A DNA stretch of 49,391 nucleotides from an uncultured Cuneatibacter sp. (GCA_934234215.1 CAKQHB010000023.1:1-49391), one strand, 5' to 3'. Numbered from the stretch's first letter, positions 35,206-42,716 are shown. Notes: generated from the sequence alone by a model not told the origin. Program-made: numbers and translations.

Positions 35206-36327
35206 TTATTCCTGTCCGAGAATCTGAATATCTCCCTCCAATGCCTGCTGCACAACGCAGATCCAGGTCTTTCCGGGATTCAGCTCGATTTCATTTCCTG
35301 AAGCATCGTAGTAGTGCGTTATCCCCCACTCTTCCGGCTTCTCCCAGGTAATCGGGATTGCCTTGCCATTTGTAATGTAATATCCGGTTCCGCCTGCCTG
35401 CACATGGAAATCCAGATAAGAAGTGTCATAGTAATGGTCGCACGGCGTGGAAAGGATCAAAATGTTCTTTGTCGCCAACTGCACGCCTGCATCATCCACA
35501 TGCGCTCCGCCATACTGATAGCGCAGATATTCACCAGATGCGGCATCATACTCGAACCACGGCTCGTTGATCGGATATCCGGGGATGACCTTCTGTGCAT
35601 CCATACCGTCATCCAGAGTCACTTCTTCTCCGTGCGCGAACCGAACCGTTCCCTCGTAGGGGTCAAATCCATCATAGAGAGAGTAATAGCGATTATACTG
35701 CATATGCTCGATGCCCTGCTGGATGCCTGCCTCGCTTGTATAGGCATTGTGCGGGGACTTTCGATCACTCGTCCGATAGAACACACCGTCTCCGGATGTC
35801 TCCAGTCCGTTCAGGTTATCACAGTAAGCCGTCTGAAGGTGCAATTCTGCAAACTTCGCCTGTCCAAAATGAACAAACATCGCGCGGAACTCCGCTGCAT
35901 AGTACACAAAATATGTTCTGGCACTGCGCACAGAACCGATCTTTTCCAGACCAGACAAATTCTCCATCTCAAAAATCGCCATCAGACGGTTAATACCGCC
36001 CTCTGCAGGAGCCTCATAGATCACACTTGCCTGGTTGATTCCGCTCTGGGGAACCGCCGCCTCGGCATTGTTCAGCATGATTGCGACCGGGCGCTGCTCG
36101 CCCTGCTCCACCGTGATGGGAAGTCCGGTGACATAGCTGTACATATAGCCCTCCGGAAGCTCCGACGCTTCCTCTGTCTCTGCCTCCGTCTCCGCTTCCG
36201 TGGGAGCCTGCGTTGCCTTTGTCTCAGTCTGCCCTTCCGTACTGATAACGTCCGCCTTTTTCGAACATCCTGCTACACACATTGCTCCAAGAAGTACTGC
36301 CAGAACTCCTGCCCAGGCTCTCTTCAT
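35206..36327 (-). CDS. DUF3048 (YerB-like) lipoprotein
   Basis: Predicted lipoprotein of 373 residues: signal peptide, lipobox VAGC with Cys21, a Thr/Glu linker of repeated TEAETEAE type (about 30-55), then two lobes of the DUF3048 family. Typical segments are LPITVEQGEQRPVAIMLNN, IYEAPAEGGINRLMAIFE, GSVRSARTYFVYYA and a C-terminal half with ILILSTPCDHYYD. The Bacillus counterpart YerB has no firm function; DUF3048 proteins are secreted or wall-located. ATG 8 bases after a GGGGG site is preferred over the ATG 6 bases earlier. It lies 30 bases after ybeY. Confidence 0.9.
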   Translation of the reverse strand: MKRAWAGVLAVLLGAMCVAGCSKKADVISTEGQTETKATQAPTEAETEAETEEASELPEGYMYSYVTGLPITVEQGEQRPVAIMLNNAEAAVPQSGINQASVIYEAPAEGGINRLMAIFEMENLSGLEKIGSVRSARTYFVYYAAEFRAMFVHFGQAKFAELHLQTAYCDNLNGLETSGDGVFYRTSDRKSPHNAYTSEAGIQQGIEHMQYNRYYSLYDGFDPYEGTVRFAHGEEVTLDDGMDAQKVIPGYPINEPWFEYDAASGEYLRYQYGGAHVDDAGVQLATKNILILSTPCDHYYDTSYLDFHVQAGGTGYYITNGKAIPITWEKPEEWGITHYYDASGNEIELNPGKTWICVVQQALEGDIQILGQE

Positions 36328-36357
36328 GACCATATCCCCCTTTTTTCTTTTCTGATT

Positions 36358-36852
36358 TTATCGGGTAATCCCGATAGAATCCAAAATCTCACGCTGTCTC
36401 TGTTCCATCTCCAGTCGCTCATCCTCTTCCATGTGGTCATAGCCCATCAGATGCAGCATACTGTGTGCAACAAGAAATGCCAGCTCCCGCTTCTCCGAAT
36501 GTCCGTAAGCTTTTGCCTGCTCCTGAATCTTTTCAACAGACAGGACAATATCCCCTAATAACAGCTCCCCGGTCTCCGGATGAAAGCAGTCCGGGTCTTC
36601 CTCCAGATGAGAGAAGTCTCCCGGTGTCTCATACTCCGCCATCGGGAATGACAGCACATCCGTCGCCCGATCCACATCGCGGTACTCCTGATTCATCTCA
36701 TGAATCGCCTCGTTGTCCGTCAAAAGGACATTCACCTCGACTTCATACGGACACTCCTCATGATCCAGCGATGCATCCACTACCTGCTTAATGATCTCCT
36801 CGTAGGGAAGATCCAGCTTTTTGTCTGTCTCATAGTCAATATTATACGTCAT
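36358..36852 (-). CDS. ybeY: YbeY endoribonuclease, rRNA maturation factor
   Basis: Zinc-dependent single-strand endoribonuclease used in 16S rRNA 3' end maturation and ribosome quality control. The 164 residues carry the metal site HSMLHLMGYDH (family form HxxxHxxGYDH) and RATDVLSFPM, the conserved strand. The start overlaps the phoH stop by ATGA and has GGAGG upstream. The phoH-ybeY order is conserved in many bacteria, and together with yqfC-yqfD upstream it repeats the Bacillus yqfC-yqfD-phoH-yqfG layout. Confidence 0.95.
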   Translation of the reverse strand: MTYNIDYETDKKLDLPYEEIIKQVVDASLDHEECPYEVEVNVLLTDNEAIHEMNQEYRDVDRATDVLSFPMAEYETPGDFSHLEEDPDCFHPETGELLLGDIVLSVEKIQEQAKAYGHSEKRELAFLVAHSMLHLMGYDHMEEDERLEMEQRQREILDSIGITR

Positions 36853-37880
36853 GACTGCCTCCGCCTTTCATGCTCTCTCTTCGGTGCCTCTCCCCGTCCA
36901 CCGGACTTTGGCGCATTTCGAAGTGTCTTCGCTTCGTATTCCTCATATGCCTTTACGATCTTCTGTACAAGCGGATGACGCACAACATCCTGATTAGACA
37001 GACGGATCACACCGATGTCGTCCACATTTTTCAAGACCCGCAGCGCCACATCCAGACCAGATGCCTGTCCTGCCGGAAGATCCTTCTGGGTCATATCGCC
37101 GGTGATGATGACTTTTGATCCAAAGCCAATACGGGTCAGGAACATCTTCATCTGCGCCGGTGTTGTATTCTGCGCCTCATCGAGAATGATAAAGGCATTG
37201 TCCAGAGTACGACCTCTCATGTACGCGAGAGGCGCTACCTCGATCAGTCCCTTCTCTGAATTGTGCAAAAAGCTCTCCGGTCCCATGATCTGATACAATG
37301 CATCATACAAAGGACGCAGATACGGGTCGATCTTCTGCTGCAGATCACCGGGCAGAAATCCCAGATTCTCTCCCGCCTCAATCGCCGGGCGTGTCAGGAT
37401 GATGCGGCTCACCTCACCCTCTTTAAACGCCTTGATCGCCATCGCCATACCAAGGTATGTCTTACCGGTACCGGCAGGTCCGACACCGAATACGATCATC
37501 TTTTCCCGGATGGCATCCACATACTGCTTCTGTCCCAATGTCTTGGGCTTCACCGGTTTTCCGGAAATCGTCCGACAGATCACATCCTTGTCAATCTCTA
37601 AAATCTTCTCCTCCGCGTCCTCAAAGCAGAGGGACAGAGCATAATCAACATTTTGCTCCTGGATCGTATTGCCCCGTTTGGACAACTCGATCAAATTATT
37701 TAAAACACGCTTCGCACGGCTCGCTGCGCTGTCTCCCCCGATGATTTTCAGGGAATCGTCTCTCGAAATCAACGTAACATGCAAAGTTTTTTCAATCTTC
37801 TTCAAATGACAATCCAACTGTCCGAACACATTTTTCTGGTGTTCCATCGGAATGTCCACTATCGTCTCAATGATGCTCAT
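36849..37880 (-). CDS. phoH: PhoH family ATPase
   Basis: PhoH-like P-loop protein, probably an RNA-related ATPase or helicase, acting with YbeY by gene linkage. The 343 residues have an N-terminal KH-like domain (about 1-100, with IIGGDSAASRAKRVL) and the PhoH ATPase: Walker A GPAGTGKT, RPAIEAGENLGFLPGD, Walker B FIILDEAQNTTPAQMK, TGDMTQ, and RLSNQDVVRHPLV near the end. A C-terminal basic tail is rich in Arg/Lys. The ATG follows AAGGAG; the longer reading begins inside yqfC. It has its own promoter. Confidence 0.95.
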   Translation of the reverse strand: MSIIETIVDIPMEHQKNVFGQLDCHLKKIEKTLHVTLISRDDSLKIIGGDSAASRAKRVLNNLIELSKRGNTIQEQNVDYALSLCFEDAEEKILEIDKDVICRTISGKPVKPKTLGQKQYVDAIREKMIVFGVGPAGTGKTYLGMAMAIKAFKEGEVSRIILTRPAIEAGENLGFLPGDLQQKIDPYLRPLYDALYQIMGPESFLHNSEKGLIEVAPLAYMRGRTLDNAFIILDEAQNTTPAQMKMFLTRIGFGSKVIITGDMTQKDLPAGQASGLDVALRVLKNVDDIGVIRLSNQDVVRHPLVQKIVKAYEEYEAKTLRNAPKSGGRGEAPKREHERRRQS

Positions 37881-37914
37881 GCATACTCCTTCTATCCGGA
37901 TTTTTGTTCCATTT

Positions 37915-37943
37915 ATTATAACATTGCCTCCGGAATTAGTAAA
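37915..37943 (-). promoter_or_regulatory. Sigma-A promoter of phoH-ybeY
   Basis: Minus strand TTTACT and TATAAT separated by 17 bases, with the -10 about 34 bases before the phoH ATG. The -35 end overlaps the last codons of yqfC, so phoH can be expressed apart from the sporulation pair. Confidence 0.65.
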
Positions 37944-38244
37944 GTGCATCAAAACAAATACTCTCAATTCTCCCCGTGATCCGCAGACCATCCTCCGCAA
38001 AGACCGGGATTTTTAAGTTTCGTCCGGTGATACAGATTTTCTGATGCCTGCCGCAGACGATGATCTGTTCGGTGGTAAACTGCAGCAATTTTTTGTAATT
38101 TCCGATCAGAATTTCCCGGTCTCCGCTGACGCGAAGCTGTACCGACTGCTCAATCACATCCGCCGGAAGCACAAAATGATCGGTCATCTGTGCAAACAGG
38201 TTTGTTTCGTCTGAATGCTTTTTTTCTCTTTTTTGCCGTCTCAT
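37936..38244 (-). CDS. yqfC: Sporulation protein YqfC
   Basis: YabP/YqfC-family protein of 102 residues. Members are made in the mother cell during sporulation and are thought to act with the membrane protein YqfD; the biochemical role is unknown. The compact beta-rich text DHFVLPADVIEQSVQLRVSG, then EILIGNYKKLLQFT, marks the family. The ATG is set by AAGGGGGAG just upstream and overlaps the yqfD stop as ATGA. The much longer in-frame reading upstream (about 60 residues rich in Gly and Cys) is a shadow of yqfD. Confidence 0.92.
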   Translation of the reverse strand: MRRQKREKKHSDETNLFAQMTDHFVLPADVIEQSVQLRVSGDREILIGNYKKLLQFTTEQIIVCGRHQKICITGRNLKIPVFAEDGLRITGRIESICFDALY

Positions 38245-39482
38245 GGCTCCCCCTTTCCATCCTCTGTCTGTGATTCTGCCGGTGCAGGAGCCTCCGGAAA
38301 CGACTCCAATGAGACCGCACAATCCCGAATCGTAATCACACCAGACACATAACACGTCGTGCTCCGCACCTGTTCTTTCAGAGAACTTGAGATCAGCTCC
38401 CCCTCCTCTGTCTCCTGCGAAAGCCACCTGTTTAACCGCTCCTGCACAAGCTCCCTCAATTCCTCCTTCGAATACGGAACCATCTGCTCCGTAAACTGCC
38501 GTTTTACCGCCGTTCCGTAATACACCGGCAAATAAAAATCCCCAAACAAACTCACCTGTTTCGATTCTACGGTACTATCCTGCCCGGTTCCGCTCTCGCT
38601 TCCAAATGGCAAAAAAGGAGCCTGCAGCCACACACTCCCAATTCGAACCCACTTCCGTTTCTGTTCTTTTTGTGCCTTCCGCACCGGATACACCGCAGAA
38701 AACGTATCTGTATAAGAAATCGTCCGCTCCAAAACAATATCCGCATCTGCACGGGTGTCTTCACTGCCAATCTCCACATCCGCATCATCATATCGAGGCA
38801 CTCTGCCTGTCACAAGCACCTGCCCGGCAGTGACCGTATCCCCAATCTGTACCACCGGAATCCCACTGCGCACCGTCAGCTTCTCCACCATCCCGTCCGT
38901 TGTCGCCACAAGATTTCCCGGCATCCTCTCTGTCTTCTCTGACACTGCCTCCGATTCCCGAAGCTCCAGAATCAGACACGTTCCCTCTACCCGCGCAGAC
39001 ACCCAACTGATCCGAGCATATTCTTTTCGCAGCAATTGTTCCAGATCATCACACACCACCGATCCTCTGCGGATTCCAGGCTCATACCCTGCTGTCATCA
39101 AAAAGGTCTGAAGCGTATCCGTCGAATAAAAGCGATTGCCATGCAGCTCGATTCTCCAGATCCTGCCGCCCAGCGCCTGCACCAACAACCATGCTGCAAG
39201 CATTCCGCAGGCAAAAGACAGATGCTTTCTGCTGCGTACAAAAAAAGCCGGGATTCCTCCCCGCCTCGTCGTTCGAATGTCTGTTCCGCATTTTTCTGCC
39301 AGCTCTCGCACCGGCTCATATTCTTTGTTTAAGATCTCCAGCGTCACTCCATTCGCCCCTGCCTCTGTCAGATTCCGCATCTGAATCCCTCTGGACAGAC
39401 AAAGCTGCAAAAAGCGACGTACTGCCGGACCATTCACTGCAATCTGCCTCTTCCCGCACAACCATCCCCGCATCCAGATCAT
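38241..39482 (-). CDS. yqfD: Sporulation protein YqfD
   Basis: Membrane protein of the YqfD family, needed for sporulation in Bacillus, with extracytoplasmic domains. The 413 residues show an N-terminal cytoplasmic domain (VRRFLQLCLSRGIQMRNLTE), one span near 88-106 (FACGMLAAWLLVQALG) and a large outer part beginning IWRIELHGNRFYSTDTLQTF, a POTRA-like opening. It ends in a Glu/Pro-rich tail. AAAAAGGAG precedes the ATG at ideal spacing. It is coupled to yqfC by ATGA. A weak sigma-E-like pair lies upstream (TGAATGAA and CATAGTCT, about 14 bases apart, near 39522-39555). Confidence 0.92.
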   Translation of the reverse strand: MIWMRGWLCGKRQIAVNGPAVRRFLQLCLSRGIQMRNLTEAGANGVTLEILNKEYEPVRELAEKCGTDIRTTRRGGIPAFFVRSRKHLSFACGMLAAWLLVQALGGRIWRIELHGNRFYSTDTLQTFLMTAGYEPGIRRGSVVCDDLEQLLRKEYARISWVSARVEGTCLILELRESEAVSEKTERMPGNLVATTDGMVEKLTVRSGIPVVQIGDTVTAGQVLVTGRVPRYDDADVEIGSEDTRADADIVLERTISYTDTFSAVYPVRKAQKEQKRKWVRIGSVWLQAPFLPFGSESGTGQDSTVESKQVSLFGDFYLPVYYGTAVKRQFTEQMVPYSKEELRELVQERLNRWLSQETEEGELISSSLKEQVRSTTCYVSGVITIRDCAVSLESFPEAPAPAESQTEDGKGEP

Positions 39483-39562
39483 CCTGTCTCCTTTTTAAGC
39501 TGCGTCCACGTACGTTCTCTTTTCAGACTATGAGCCGTTTCTTCCATTCATTCACAAAAGAC

Positions 39563-39591
39563 TTGCAATTTCCCTGGATACTGGATAAAAT
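39563..39591 (+). promoter_or_regulatory. Sigma-A promoter of the DUF1858 gene
   Basis: TTGCAA and TAAAAT separated by exactly 17 bases, 42 bases before the ATG. It lies in the divergent gap with yqfD. Confidence 0.75.
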
Positions 39592-39596
39592 GATAT

Positions 39597-39616
39597 TTGT
39601 GAAATGTATTTTACAA
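39597..39616 (+). promoter_or_regulatory. Palindromic operator candidate over the DUF1858 transcription start
   Basis: TTGTGAAATGTATTTTACAA has 9-base arms around GT with one mismatch and covers the expected +1 region. The outer halves TTGTGAA and TTTACAA look like Rex (NADH-sensing repressor) half-sites, but Rex boxes usually have 4 bases between the halves and this has 6. A regulator cannot be named with certainty. Confidence 0.45.
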
Positions 39617-39632
39617 AAAGGAGGTACTTCAA

Positions 39633-39839
39633 ATGGCAATCACAAAGGATATGACAATGGGTCAGATTCTGGCTATTGATGATGGTATTGCAGATATTCT
39701 GATGGGCGCAGGTATGCACTGCATCTTCTGTCCGGCTCATCAGGCAGAATCTCTGGAGGATGGCTGTCTTGTTCACGGATTAGATCCGGATGCGATCCTC
39801 GCAAATATCAACGAATATCTGGCTTTAAAGAACAACTGA
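39633..39839 (+). CDS. DUF1858 small Cys-motif protein
   Basis: A 68-residue protein that is entirely a DUF1858 domain: MTMGQILAIDDGIADILMG, then the cysteine region AGMHCIFCPAHQAESLEDGC and a closing VHGLDPDAILANIN. The CxxC plus a later Cys suggests metal or cluster binding or redox activity, but no function is proven. The domain occurs alone in anaerobes and also fused to other redox enzymes. AAAGGAGG precedes the ATG. It is a single-gene unit with its own promoter, palindrome and terminator. Confidence 0.9.
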   Translation: MAITKDMTMGQILAIDDGIADILMGAGMHCIFCPAHQAESLEDGCLVHGLDPDAILANINEYLALKNN

Positions 39840-39856
39840 TCGTTCAAAAAGCAAGT

Positions 39857-39896
39857 AAGCGGCGAAACTTTTTGGTTCCGCCGCCTTTTCTTTTTT
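39857..39896 (+). terminator. Terminator of the DUF1858 gene
   Basis: Stem GCGGCGAAAC with GTTCCGCCGC (one mismatch) followed by CTTTTCTTTTTT. It overlaps the last codon of the convergent MATE gene. Confidence 0.85.
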
Positions 39897-41247
39897 ATGC
39901 TTCCTGTCTTTTATTTTTTTCTGCACTTCGCACATAATATCCGGACGTATGCTGTCTATACAGCATCAAAAGACCGCGAACACACAATTCCACTGCCATC
40001 GCAATCCACACGCCAGTCAGTCCCAGTACATGCACAAGGACGCTTGCCAGCCCAATACGCACGATCCAGATACTTCCCAGATTCATCAAGCTGGGAATCA
40101 GCGTATCTCCGGTGCCACGCAGTGCACCTGCTGCTACGATAGATGCTCCAAAGAGCGGCTCCACCAGCAACTCAATCCGCAGAATTCTTGCAGCTACCTC
40201 CCGTACTGCCGGGTCCGGCGTCAAAAGCCGGAACACAAACGGACAAATCCCCATCATGATCAGTCCCGTGCCTGCCATAAACAGCGCCCCCATTGCAATG
40301 CAAATATTTCCGTAACGCTTTGCTGTCTTTGCCTCTCCTGCACCGATGCTCCTGCCAACTAACGTCGTCGCCGCAGAACCGATTCCGTAACCGGGCATAT
40401 AGCATAGGCTCTCCGCCGTCACCGCAAAGGAATTTGCCGCAATCGATACCGCGCCAAGGGGTGCAATGATCATCGTAGACACCACCATCGCGCTGTTCAT
40501 CGCAATCTCCTGCACTGCCACCGGCAATCCAATGCGAAGCGCTTCTTTTAAGATTTCTTTTTCAAAAATCATCTTCTCGCCCCGGCGCAGGTGCAGTCTC
40601 GGACTGCGGATCACACAGCATCCTGCCATCGCAAGGGAGATTACTGCACATGCCAGTGTTGTACCCATGCCTGCTCCAAGCACACCCAGCCTTGGGATCA
40701 GCAAAGCATTGAAAAATACATCCAGCACACACATGACCGCATTCAAAATACTCGGTGTCACCATATCGCCGCTGCACTGCAAAAACGAAGAGCTCAGAGA
40801 GTTCAGCTGGGAAAATGGCAGCATGCAGGCAAACATCAGAAAATAACGTGTAGAATCTCTGCAAATATCCGGCTCTCCCCCAAGCAATCCCGGCAGCGGT
40901 CCGGACAATAAAATGCCCAACAGACAAAGTAATCCGGAAAAAAGAAGTCCTGTCAGCAATCCATGCCGCACAACATTTCGCGCTTTTGCATCCCGGTTTC
41001 CGCCGATGTGATGCGCCACCTGCACAGAAAATCCGGCAGACACCGCATACACACTGCCGTTTAACAGCCAGGTACTGGAGGATACCAGCCCAATCGATGC
41101 TGATGCATTCGCTCCTAACGCTCCCACCATCGCTGAATCAATATACTGCATGGCGATCGTGGTAATCTGTGTCAGGATCGCCGGCAGGCTTAATCTCCAA
41201 ACCTGTCTCGCCTCCTGTTTTATCGTATTCCAATTTCGTATCTTCAT
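39895..41247 (-). CDS. MATE family efflux transporter
   Basis: Twelve-span Na+ or H+ coupled multidrug/toxin exporter, NorM/DinF type, 450 residues. The two six-helix halves are visible: the first starts with WRLSLPAILTQITTIAMQYID and the second with ALRIGLPVAVQEIAMN. Conserved points include DSAMVG after TM1 (as YIDSAMVGALG), IGLVSSS and FLQCSGDM in the first half, and GRSIGAGEAKTAKRYG and ALRGTGDT in the second. It has its own promoter divergent from the flavodiiron gene. The substrate is unknown. GAGGGG lies before the ATG. The C-terminus is basic and overlaps the terminator of the convergent gene. Confidence 0.93.
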   Translation of the reverse strand: MKIRNWNTIKQEARQVWRLSLPAILTQITTIAMQYIDSAMVGALGANASASIGLVSSSTWLLNGSVYAVSAGFSVQVAHHIGGNRDAKARNVVRHGLLTGLLFSGLLCLLGILLSGPLPGLLGGEPDICRDSTRYFLMFACMLPFSQLNSLSSSFLQCSGDMVTPSILNAVMCVLDVFFNALLIPRLGVLGAGMGTTLACAVISLAMAGCCVIRSPRLHLRRGEKMIFEKEILKEALRIGLPVAVQEIAMNSAMVVSTMIIAPLGAVSIAANSFAVTAESLCYMPGYGIGSAATTLVGRSIGAGEAKTAKRYGNICIAMGALFMAGTGLIMMGICPFVFRLLTPDPAVREVAARILRIELLVEPLFGASIVAAGALRGTGDTLIPSLMNLGSIWIVRIGLASVLVHVLGLTGVWIAMAVELCVRGLLMLYRQHTSGYYVRSAEKNKRQEA

Positions 41248-41277
41248 GTTCCCCTCGTAACGTTTTCTTTCTTTTCT

Positions 41278-41306
41278 ATTTTACTTGAAATATTTTACAC
41301 TTTCAA
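41278..41306 (-). promoter_or_regulatory. Sigma-A promoter of the MATE gene
   Basis: Minus strand TTGAAA and TAAAAT with 17 bases between them, about 31 bases before the ATG. It abuts the divergent promoter of the flavodiiron gene; the two -35 boxes are back to back. Confidence 0.75.
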
Positions 41307-41335
41307 TAGATTTTATGAAATATTCGTGCTATAAT
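41307..41335 (+). promoter_or_regulatory. Sigma-A promoter of the flavodiiron gene
   Basis: A perfect TATAAT at 41330-41335 with a poor -35 (TAGATT) 17 bases upstream. A weak -35 with a strong -10 fits a regulated promoter. The mRNA leader would be about 36 bases. Confidence 0.65.
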
Positions 41336-41349
41336 GAGAATCGTTCTCA
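41335..41349 (+). promoter_or_regulatory. Fur/PerR-type operator candidate at the flavodiiron promoter
   Basis: TGAGAATCGTTCTCA is an inverted repeat in a 7-1-7 arrangement like the Fur-family consensus TGATAATNATTATCA, with 3 of 14 arm positions different. It starts at the last base of the -10 and covers +1, a place where a bound repressor would block transcription. PerR control of flavodiiron genes is known in other Clostridia. Confidence 0.55.
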
Positions 41350-41377
41350 ATAATCTTCATTTTCAAAGGAGGCTTTT

Positions 41378-42544
41378 ATGAGTCACGTTACAATTTCGGA
41401 TGCTATTTTGTATATTGGCGCTGACGACACTACACTGGATCTGTTCGAGAGCCAGTATGCCGTGCCGAACGGTGTCTCTTATAATTCTTATGTGATTCTG
41501 GATGAAAAGACCGCGGTTTTGGATACTGTAGATGCCAGAAAGACCGATGAATGGTTTGCAAATCTGGACAGCGCTCTGGCTGACCGGACACCGGATTACC
41601 TGATTATCTCTCACCTGGAACCGGATCACGCTGCAAACATCGCCCGTTTCGCAGAGAAATATCCAACTGCCAAGCTTGTTCTGACTGCAAAGGCAAAAGC
41701 AATGCTGCCGCAGTTTTTCGACATTGCCGATCTGAACGATCGCTGCATGACGGTTGCAGAGGGCGATACCTTAAATCTCGGCACACATGAGCTGCAGTTC
41801 ATCCTCGCTCCGATGGTACACTGGCCGGAAGTTATGGTGGAATATGAGAAGACCGAAAAAGTCCTGTTCTCCGCTGATGCCTTCGGTAAATTCGGTGCTC
41901 TCTCTTCGGATGAAGAATGGCTGCCGGAAGCTCGCCGCTACTTCTTAAACATCGTCGGAAAGTATGGTGCTCCGGTACAGACCTTATTAAAAAAGGCCGC
42001 CACTCTGGACATTCAGACCATCTGCCCGCTGCACGGACCGATCCTGAAAGAAAACCTTGGCTATTACATTGAAAAATATCTGACCTGGAGCAGCTACGCT
42101 CCGGAAGAAGACGGCGTTGTCGTTGCCTGTGCTTCCATTCATGGAAATACCAAAGCTGCCGCTGAAAAAATGGCTGAGATTCTTCGGGAAAAGGGTGCAA
42201 CCGTCAAGTTCATTGATCTGCCAAGAGACGATATGGCAGAAGCCATCGCCTGTGCGTTCCGTTACAGCAAGCTTGTTCTGGCTGCTGCTTCTTACGACGG
42301 AGGCGTTTTCCCGCCGATGGAAGATTTCCTGAACCGCCTGTCTCACAAGGCATTCCAGAAGCGCACCATCGGTCTCATCGAGAATGGTTCCTGGGCACCG
42401 ATCGCTGCCAAGAGCATGCAGAGTATTCTTGCGACAATGAAAAATCTGACGATCTGCGAGCCGACTGTCACGATCAAGTCCACGATGAAGCCCGCTGATG
42501 TGACTGCTATGGAAGCTCTTGCAGATGCACTTCTCGCACAGTAA
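41378..42544 (+). CDS. fprA: A-type flavodiiron protein (FprA family)
   Basis: Reduces O2 to water, or NO to N2O, in the anaerobe cytoplasm, taking electrons from rubredoxin or a similar donor. The 388 residues comprise a metallo-beta-lactamase-like domain with the diiron ligands HLEPDHA (H79, E81, D83, H84), H148, D167 and H219, then a flavodoxin domain (about 246-388) that opens with ACASIHGNTKAAAEK for FMN phosphate binding. No rubredoxin domain is fused (class A). AAAGGAGG lies before the ATG. The promoter has a Fur/PerR-like palindrome. Downstream come a hairpin array, a palindromic repeat and a terminator. Confidence 0.95.
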   Translation: MSHVTISDAILYIGADDTTLDLFESQYAVPNGVSYNSYVILDEKTAVLDTVDARKTDEWFANLDSALADRTPDYLIISHLEPDHAANIARFAEKYPTAKLVLTAKAKAMLPQFFDIADLNDRCMTVAEGDTLNLGTHELQFILAPMVHWPEVMVEYEKTEKVLFSADAFGKFGALSSDEEWLPEARRYFLNIVGKYGAPVQTLLKKAATLDIQTICPLHGPILKENLGYYIEKYLTWSSYAPEEDGVVVACASIHGNTKAAAEKMAEILREKGATVKFIDLPRDDMAEAIACAFRYSKLVLAAASYDGGVFPPMEDFLNRLSHKAFQKRTIGLIENGSWAPIAAKSMQSILATMKNLTICEPTVTIKSTMKPADVTAMEALADALLAQ

Positions 42545-42563
42545 TTTATAATTTAAAATAGAA

Positions 42564-42648
42564 GCTTGTGAAGCAAAAATAGAATCCTGCGGAGCAGGAT
42601 TCTCGCCTGCGGCGGGTCGCGAAGCGACAAATTTCTGTTCCGCCGCAG
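42564..42648 (+). other. Array of short triloop hairpins downstream of fprA
   Basis: Consecutive hairpins each have a three-base loop: GCTT-GTG-AAGC (42564-42574), AGAATCCTGC-GGA-GCAGGATTCT in two arms (42581-42603), and GTCGC-GAA-GCGAC (42616-42628). The last is nested inside a perfect 9-bp stem CTGCGGCGG/CCGCCGCAG (42607-42615 and 42640-42648). There is no coding potential. It leads directly into the 70-nt palindromic repeat. Confidence 0.6.
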
Positions 42649-42714
42649 TGCGATCCACGCGCAGTGCTTTTTTGCATTATAGGAAATGCGACGCAATTTC
42701 CTATAATGCAAAAA
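42645..42714 (+). repeat. 70-nt palindromic repeat element, copy 1
   Basis: A 23-base head beginning GCAGTGCGATCCACGCG, then six T, then a 36-base inverted repeat (GCATTATAGGAAAT arm) and five A. The T and A runs extend the stem to more than 20 bp with one bulge. It matches copy 2 (45375-45444, opposite strand) at 64 of 70 positions by my count. Four of the six differences form two compensating base-pair changes in the stem. It is not a terminator: no U-tract is left outside the stem. Confidence 0.75.
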
Positions 42715-42716
42715 GA

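Noticed and set aside
35314..36558. Plus-strand open frame of 414 codons opposite the DUF3048 lipoprotein gene
   Set aside because: Shadow frame. It spans two real minus-strand genes and shows no family features.
38245..38427. Extended N-terminus of YqfC (about 60 more residues)
   Set aside because: It overlaps yqfD in another frame, has odd Gly/Cys-rich composition and no ribosome site, while the short start has AAGGGGGAG.
42668..42714. Palindrome core of copy 1 read as a terminator
   Set aside because: The T and A runs pair with each other inside the stem, leaving no free U-tract, and a regular terminator stands a few bases further on.
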